Part shown: positions 57,825 through 64,000 of the stretch, piece by piece
Position numbering within the stretch: position 1 is the first letter of the stretch
Layout of the letters: each line of letters starts with the position of its first letter
From: Lepus europaeus
Lineage: Eukaryota; Chordata; Mammalia; Lagomorpha; Leporidae
Direction: 5' to 3'
NCBI RefSeq assembly: GCF_033115175.1
Contig: NC_084834.1
Span: 90,008,462-90,072,461 of the forward strand
Length of the DNA stretch: 64,000 nt
Notes under the pieces: model-generated
Databases searched by the model: none
The model's input: only the letters and a program-made list of their open reading frames with translations
Told to the model about the DNA's origin: nothing
Translations under genes and position numbers: made by a program

Positions 57825-57980
57825 TTTCCTTTCTTTCGTTTCCTTTCCCTCTCTTCCTCCCTCCCTCTTTTCCTTCCTTCCTTTCTCCCTTCCTTCCTTT
57901 TGCCTTTCTTTCTTTCCTTTCTCTCTCCTTCCTTTTTTCCTCCTTTCCTTCCTTCCTACTTTCCTCCTTCCTTCTCTTTC
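57825..57980. repeat. (TTCC)n-like pyrimidine tract
   Basis: About 155 bp of almost pure C/T with TTCC and TTCT units. It creates Lys/Glu/Arg-rich antisense open frames that are not genes. Confidence 0.95.
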
Positions 57981-58318
57981 TAAAAACTTGTTCAAAAGTG
58001 GGAAATAATCTTAGAGGTTTGAAAGGAAAAAAGCATACTTGCAAAATAACATAAAATGATAACTAGTGGTAATGCTATTCTAAACTAATGGTTTTCAAGC
58101 TTTGTTCACTGCAACCAACAATAAGAAACTCATTTTACGCCATGTCCTAGCATATGAATACTTAAGACATAGCTGTACATGTGTGTGCATGGAGACAGAT
58201 ATGATCAGATTTCAGAAAGCACTACTGAGGATGCACTGGGGTTGCTGTTTCTTTCTCCATTATCACAACTCAGTAAATGATGTCATGACCTACTCAATGC
58301 ATGGCAACCTGAAGCTTA

Positions 58319-60722
58319 AAAAAAAAAATCTACTACCCTACACCATCAAATTATTAGAAAGCATTGGAGAAACCCTGCAAGATATAGATACTGGCAAAGA
58401 CTTCTTGGAAAAGACCCCAGGAGCACAGGCAGTCAAAGCCAAAATTAACTATTGGGATTGCATCAAATTGAGAAGTTTCTGTACTTCAAAAGAAACAGTC
58501 AGGAAAGTGAATAGGCAACCGACAGAATGGGAAAAAATATTTGCAAACTATGCAACAGATAAAGGGTTGATAACCAGAATCTACAAAGAAATCAAGAAAC
58601 TCCACAACATCAAAACAAACAACCCCACTTAAGAGATGGGCCAAGGACCTCAATAGGCATTTTTCCAAAGAGGAAATCCAAATGGCCAACAGGCACATGA
58701 AAAAATGTTCAAGATCACTAGCAATCAGGGAAATGCAAATCAAAACCACAATGAGGTTTCACCTCACCCCAGTTAGAATGGCTCACATTCAGAAATCTAC
58801 CAACAATAGATGCTGGAGAGGATGTGGGGGAAAAGGGACACTAACCCACTGTTGGTGCGAATGCAAATTGGTAAAGCCACTATGGAAGTCAGTCTGGAGA
58901 TTCCTCAGAAACCTGAATATAACCCTACCATTCAACACAGCCATCCCACTCCTTGGAATTTACCCAAAGGAAGTTAAATTGGCAAACAAAAAAGCTGTCT
59001 GCACCTCAATGTTTATTGCAGCTAAATTCACAACAGCTAAGATCTGGAATCAACCCAAATGCCCATCAAAAGTAGACTGGATAAAGAAATTATGGGACAT
59101 GTACTCTATAGAATACTATACAGCAGTCAAAATCAATGAAATCTGGTCATTTGCAACAAGATGGAGGAATCTGGAAAACACTATGCTGAGTGAACTAAGC
59201 CAGTCCCAAAGAGGCAAATATCATTTGTTTTCCCTGATTGGCGACAACTAACTGAGTGCCAAAGGGGAAACCTGTGGAAGTGAAATGGACAGTAGCAGAA
59301 ACAGTAACTTGATCAGCTCTTGTGCTGACTGTTGATGTACAATGTAATACTTTATCCATTTTAGTATTTGTTGTTTTTTTTGTTGTTGTTGTTCTAGTAC
59401 TAGTGGTTGAACTCTGTAATTAACACACAATTATTCTTAGGTGTTTAAATTTTAACGGAAAAATGATCCCTGTTAAATTTAAGAGTGGAAAAAGAGAGGG
59501 AGGAGATGTACAATTTGGGACATGCTCAATCAGACTTGCCCCAAATGGTGCAGTTAGAAATGTGCCAGGGGATTCCAACACAATCCTATCACGGTGGCAT
59601 GCACCAATGCCATCTCACTAGTCCAAGTGATCAATTTCAGTTCACAGTTGATCACACTGATAGGTATAAGAGTCAAAGGGATCACACAAACAAGACTAGT
59701 GTCTGCTAATACTAACTGATAGAATCAAAAAGGGAGAGAACGATCCATCATGGGAAGTGGGAGACACAGCAGACACATAGAATGGCAGATGTCCTAAATA
59801 GCACTCTGGCCTCAGAATCAGCCCTTAAGGCATTCGGATCTGGCTGAAGAGCCCATGAGAGTATTTTAGGCATGGAAAGCCAAGACACTCTGGAAAAAAA
59901 AAAAAAAGAAGAAGAAGAAGACCTAAATGAAAGATCTCAGCGAGTGAGATCCCAGTGGAAAGAACGGGGCCATCAAGGTAGGAGGTACCTTTCTCTAAAG
60001 GGAGGAGAGAACTTCCACTTTGACTATGACCTTATCGGAATAAGATAAAAAGTCGGCAAACCCTAAAGGCTTCCATAGCCTTGGCAACTCATGACTAGAG
60101 GCTAGGGAGATTACTGGCGGCATAAACAAGAGTGTTAAAATTGTTAAATCAAAAACAGGAGTCACTGTGTACTTACGTCTCATGTGGGTTCTGTCCTTAA
60201 TGTGTTGTCCAATGTGAAGTGATGCTATAACTAGGACTGAAACAGTATTTTTACACTTTGTGTTTCTGTGTGGGTGCAAATGGATGAAATCTTTACTTAG
60301 TATATACTGAATCGATCTCCTGTATATAAAGATAATTGAAAATGAAAAAAAAAAAAAACCTGGTGTTAAATTGGAAATTGCATAGAAAATTAATCAATTT
60401 TTTAAAAAATATCATGTAGGATCTCTGTCATTAATGTGCTGTACACTGTGATTTAATGCTATAACTAGTACTCCAACAGTATTTTTCACTTTGTGTTGCT
60501 ATGTGAGGGCAAACTGTTGAAATCTTTACTTAATATATTCTAAACTGATTTTCTGTATATAAAGAGAATTGAAAAAGAATCTTGATGTGATTGGAAGGGG
60601 AGAGGGAGCGGGAAAGGGGAGGGTTGCAGGTGGGAGGGAAGTTATGGTGGGGGGGGAAGCCATTATAATCCATAAGCTGTACTTTGGAAATTTATATTTA
60701 TTAAATAAAAGCTTTAAAATAA
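58319..60722 (+). mobile_element. L1 3' portion, 2.4 kb, two-module 3' UTR, plus
   Basis: The plus strand encodes the ORF2 C-terminal region in two offset open pieces: [20 protein letters not shown] (58340-58629), then RHLTPV-like [16 protein letters not shown] to SLIGDN with stop at 59251. It is therefore frame-shifted and dead. The 3' UTR follows, with the first module ending in an A-run at ~60343 and the second at 60411-60722 with G-rich tract and poly(A). A 5'-truncated insertion. Confidence 0.93.
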
Positions 60723-63378
60723 AAAAAAATTCTGTTCTCACGAGCAGTGTTAGCAGACAGCTTATTAATCTTTATTCAAGAAACAGAAAAAATAAATTTT
60801 GTTTTCTAATGCCAATCTTATCGTCTTCATATCTATTCTTGAGACATTCTTTTGAAGTGTGTCTGGGTATTCTGGCCTAAGGGAACCAGAAGCCAATGCA
60901 GATAAACTTATACAAGGCAGCTGGGGTCATATTCTCCATTCATTCTTTCTGACATCAGCCCTAGATTCTGAACATCTCCCATCCCACCCCAGACCTTCAG
61001 AAATACTTCCTAAGATGAAGTCTTTGTAAAAACTGCCTAGAAATTTATCTAGCTCAGATAGTTATCTTGGGTGATATCTACAGAGACCCTCCTTGGATTG
61101 GGACTGGTTTAGAAAGTGATGGAATGGGAAGGGCAGGTTAAACACCTATAACTCTTCATAAAATGAAGTCAAACACAGCTGTGAGAAAAGAATGAGGTTG
61201 TCTGTGTGTTTTGAACCTATCTTCAAAGTATATTGCTAAGTTATAAGAATAACATTGTGCACGTTGTGCACAGTAGACTCTCACATGTTTTAAAAAGGGA
61301 AACATGGGCATAGAATTCTTCTGGAAAGTTCCAGAAGATATCCTTAATAGAAGTTGCCTCTAGGGAAGATAAATAGAGGGCTAGGAGTTGAGAATGGTGA
61401 ATCTTTAATGTTTGTGTATACTTTTCTCTTGCGTTTGGAAATTTTATTTTGTGTGTATACATATAGTACTTTTTCAATTGAAACAGATAACCTTTAAAAG
61501 AAATAACAGATTTTAGATTTTGTGATGGAGGGGTTATTTGCAAACTCATTAGGATGAAAAGAATTTGTGAGAAATTGTATAAATAGATGTTTATTACAAC
61601 ACAAAATTCATTATCTCTTTCATTTACATATCTTGTACAGTTTACAAAGACAATCCTTTGAAATAATTGTGACAGGCACTAAAAGCAATGCTTTATGAAT
61701 GAAAATGAGCAAAACACCCTGGTCTAATGGAATGAAAAGCCTAGAACATATTTTGAGAAAGAATTACCAAGTAGCTTATGAATAGCAGCATTTTAAAAGC
61801 CTTTGGCAATATGCCTTGCTATATCAATCTCTTACCTAAGAAATTCTTGCATAAAGGAGGAAGGAGGCAGGAAAAAACCTTCCTACACTCTTTGTGTAAC
61901 ATTTGCCTAACATTCGAACACAAATGGTCAGCTAACAACTGGTTGGAAATTAACATTAAAGAAGTTGCATTTGGGATTTTAAAAAATCTAAAATAATTGT
62001 CTAAGTGGAAAAAGAGGAAAACTACAAACATCACTGCTAAATCTTGAAACATAGCCCCAAGGTTTATGGGTGAGGGTTATAGTATCCCCAGCTTCCTTGA
62101 GACAGTCCCAACCTATACTTCCTGCCCTTGTGTAATTCCTCTTAGCATCGTTTTCACTGTCTGTGACATCCTCATTTGGATGACAAATGATATGTTTCTC
62201 TACCTTTTTATATGTCACTTTCTATTCTCATACTCCTGTAAGATCTCTGTTTTCCAGGATTTGGGCTTCATTCCAAGACTAAGAATTATCTTCATTCTTG
62301 CAAAAGCTGAGTTATCTATATTCAGATTTAAACACCATATATAACTCTCAAATTTGAAAGAGAACTTTCTAAAAATCATTACCCATCAACAACTGGCTTT
62401 ATCAAAGAGATTAATAGTGAAAAGAGAGTCTCAGGATATGGTTTGGAAGTTCTGGCATGTTGCAGTTTAAAAGGAAACTGAGAACCAAGTTTGACATGGT
62501 GGAACCGATGTGTAATTGATACCACTCAATACAGTTTTGAATGCAGATAAAGACCCCATCTTCCAGTTCATTCATGTATTTATGTAATACTTGGAAGTTT
62601 AATATCTGGAGAGAGACAGCTGGAAGCAAGACTGCTCTAAGCATGGTATCTGGCTTGCCAATGGTTTTAGGTCTTCGCACTAAATTTCCACTGCTTTGCA
62701 GAATTGTGATGTTGAAAATCAGATTTTGTTGGCTAACCCAGCCTTCAAATAGTCCAGCGCTTTTTATAATTTCCATAATTTGTCATTACTTGATAATTAA
62801 AGAAAGTATTCCCATGGCCCAGATTGATTAAATGGTTGTTGTGGGGTTTTTTTCACATTACAAATAAATTTGTTTGTCTTTTGCAAAGAGTGAGCAAATA
62901 AATCGATAACCAAATCAGATATCACAGAACAGCATCTTGTACTTGGCAGTAAGTAGACCATCTCTCCGGAATGTGTAGGAGACTAAGGCAATGCCATGAG
63001 TTGTTTACAAGAAGTGTTTGTTCACTGCATTCTGTAATGCTCCCAGCCTGCACCTAAGTTGAGACTATCACATAGTAAATGACTATTGAGGTTTCTGTGC
63101 AAAGTATTAAAGGATATTTTAATTTCTCCTTTTCAGAATATGAATACCTTCCAACAGACACGTACCTAAAGTTATTCATATTTTCTAGGGGAAGTGAGAA
63201 TTGATTCCAAGTATGACAGTATGACAGTTGGCCTTGATTCCCCTTGTTATTTCTCTGGACGTTTCCTTGTGTCTTCCATACATTTCTCCCCTTTATTTTA
63301 CCTTCATGGAAATCTTTATTTCCTATCAATTACTCACCAAATTCGCACAAGAAGAATCTTGGGAATTTTTCTTTTTTT
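60723..63378 (-). other. DSPP 3' flank and UTR, no other gene seen
   Basis: 2.7 kb without CSINE or L1. Minus-strand polyadenylation candidates: AATAAA at 63315-63320 and 63292-63297, and ATTAAA near 63118-63123. The last gives a ~260-base 3' UTR, close to the few hundred bases I recall for human DSPP. Which one is used cannot be decided here. Confidence 0.45.
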
Positions 63379-64000
63379 CTAGTCATCACTGGTTGAGTGG
63401 TTACTATCACTACCTTCACTCTCACTGTCACTGTCACTGTCACTGTTGTTGCCATTCCCAGGCTTGCTCTGACTGTCACTGTCATCACTGCTGTCAGAGG
63501 TGCTGTCACTACTGTCATTGCTGTCACTGTCACCATCACTGCTGTCACTGTCACTGCTGTCGCTGCTGTTGCTGCTGTCACTGTCACTACTGTCACTGCT
63601 GTCACTGCTGTCTGATTTGCTGTCACTGTCACTGTTGTCACTGCTGTCACTGCTGTCACTGTCGCTGCTGTCACTGTCACTGCTGTCACTACTGTCTGAT
63701 TTGCTGTCACTGTCACTGCTGTCACTGCTGTCACTGTTGCTGCTGTCACTGCTGTCTGATTTGCTGTCACTGTCACTGTTGTCACTGCTGTCACTGCTGT
63801 CACTGTCGCTGCTGTCACTGCTGTCTGATTTGCTGTCACTGTCACTGCTGTCACTGTCACTGCTGTCACTACTGTCTGATTTGCTGTCACTGTCACTGTT
63901 GTCACTGCTGTCACTGTCACTGCTGTCACTGCTGTCTGATTTGCTGTCACTGTCACTGTTGTCACTGCTGTCACTGTCGCTGCTGTCACTGCTGTCTGAT
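63379..64000 (-). CDS. DSPP: Dentin sialophosphoprotein (DSPP), C-terminal part of the last exon
   Basis: 3' end of the DSPP coding region, 206 residues visible, 5' part beyond the window. DSPP is a secreted SIBLING precursor cut into dentin sialoprotein and dentin phosphoprotein. This is dentin phosphoprotein, whose phosphorylated Ser/Asp repeat binds calcium and guides dentin mineral. The frame starting TCA at 63997-63999 reads repeated SDS/SSD units with periodic SDSK, then [12 protein letters not shown], and ends [13 protein letters not shown] plus TAG (63379-63381), the same end I remember for human DSPP. No stop interrupts the frame. Repeats are multiples of three bases throughout. The true frame lacks an ATG in the window, so ATG-led scans show only the Val/Thr/Ala shadow frame. 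Same strand as DMP1 and ~30 kb upstream of its promoter, as in human. Confidence 0.97.
   Translation of the reverse strand, partial: SDSSDSSDSDSSDNSDSDSKSDSSDSSDSDSSDNSDSDSKSDSSDSSDSDSSDSDSKSDSSDSSDSDSSDSSDNSDSDSKSDSSDSSNSDSSDSSDSDSKSDSSDSSDSDSSDSDSSDSSDNSDSDSKSDSSDSSDSSDSDSSNSSDSSDSDSSDGDSDSNDSSDSTSDSSDDSDSQSKPGNGNNSDSDSDSESEGSDSNHSTSDD
63600..64000 (-). repeat. DSPP: DSPP higher-order Ser/Asp coding repeat
   Basis: The Lys-marking string tgatttgctgtcac (plus strand) occurs with gat at 63614, 63698, 63758, 63827, 63878, 63938 and 63998. Spacings are 84, 60, 69, 51, 60 and 60 bases, all multiples of three. Units are built from 9-base SSD and 6-base SD blocks. Confidence 0.95.

Noticed and set aside
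57825-57980. Possible CRISPR-like or satellite array
   Set aside because: No constant-length repeat and spacer pattern, just a simple-sequence pyrimidine tract in a mammalian genome.
57720-58044. Lys/Glu/Arg-rich 91-residue open frames on the minus strand
   Set aside because: They come from a pure pyrimidine tract (TTCC repeats), not a gene.
58102-59251. 176- and 189-residue open frames that look like a coding gene
   Set aside because: They are the C-terminal part of L1 ORF2 in two offset pieces (from ~58319), plus unrelated upstream sequence.
63330-63989. 219-residue Val/Thr/Ala-repeat open frame on the minus strand
   Set aside because: It is an alternative frame of the DSPP Ser/Asp repeat. 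The true frame ends in [10 protein letters not shown] and matches the known protein.

Overview
This window is mammalian nuclear DNA and almost certainly comes from a lagomorph, most likely the European rabbit (Oryctolagus cuniculus). About thirty copies of the lagomorph tRNA-derived CSINE repeat lie on both strands. Several lagomorph-type L1 3' ends are also present, along with older mammalian repeats (MIR, L2, MER5, L1M, MLT1-like). Exons are small and split by long repeat-rich introns. There are no operons, bacterial genes or CRISPR arrays.

The real genes belong to the SIBLING (secretory calcium-binding phosphoprotein) cluster and both read on the minus strand. DMP1 is complete: noncoding exon 1 with its promoter near 32.83-33.05 kb, signal-peptide exon 2 at 28.8 kb, three short acidic or proline-rich exons, and a large last exon at 20.6-21.9 kb. 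The predicted protein has 494 residues. At the right edge (63379-64000) lies the 3' end of the DSPP last exon, the Ser/Asp repeat of dentin phosphoprotein, which runs off the window. DSPP upstream of DMP1 on one strand matches the human SIBLING order. Both proteins are secreted, heavily phosphorylated matrix proteins that nucleate and organise mineral in dentin and bone.

Layout: 0-19 kb is repeat-rich flank downstream of DMP1, with an endogenous retrovirus 3' fragment plus LTR (9.4-10.1 kb) and a second LTR copy joined to a SINE head (16.8-17.3 kb). 19.3-33 kb is DMP1 including its 3' UTR. 33-37.7 kb is intergenic repeats. 37.7-42.2 kb is a decayed processed pseudogene of PRDM4, a PR-domain zinc-finger gene, itself hit by an L1 and a CSINE. 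42.2-49 kb is intergenic. 49.3-52.7 kb is an L1 cluster that includes an unusual L1 with both ends but no middle. 53-58 kb holds more SINEs and a minus-strand L1 end. 58.3-60.7 kb is a 2.4-kb L1 3' portion. 60.7-63.4 kb is apparently single-copy DNA downstream of DSPP.

I found no previously undescribed gene system. The points most worth checking are the both-ended mini L1, the SINE/LTR chimera, the duplicated module in the L1 3' UTR, the higher-order DSPP repeat and one small splice-bounded open frame at 43.2 kb. All family names are from recall and pattern recognition, with no database search.
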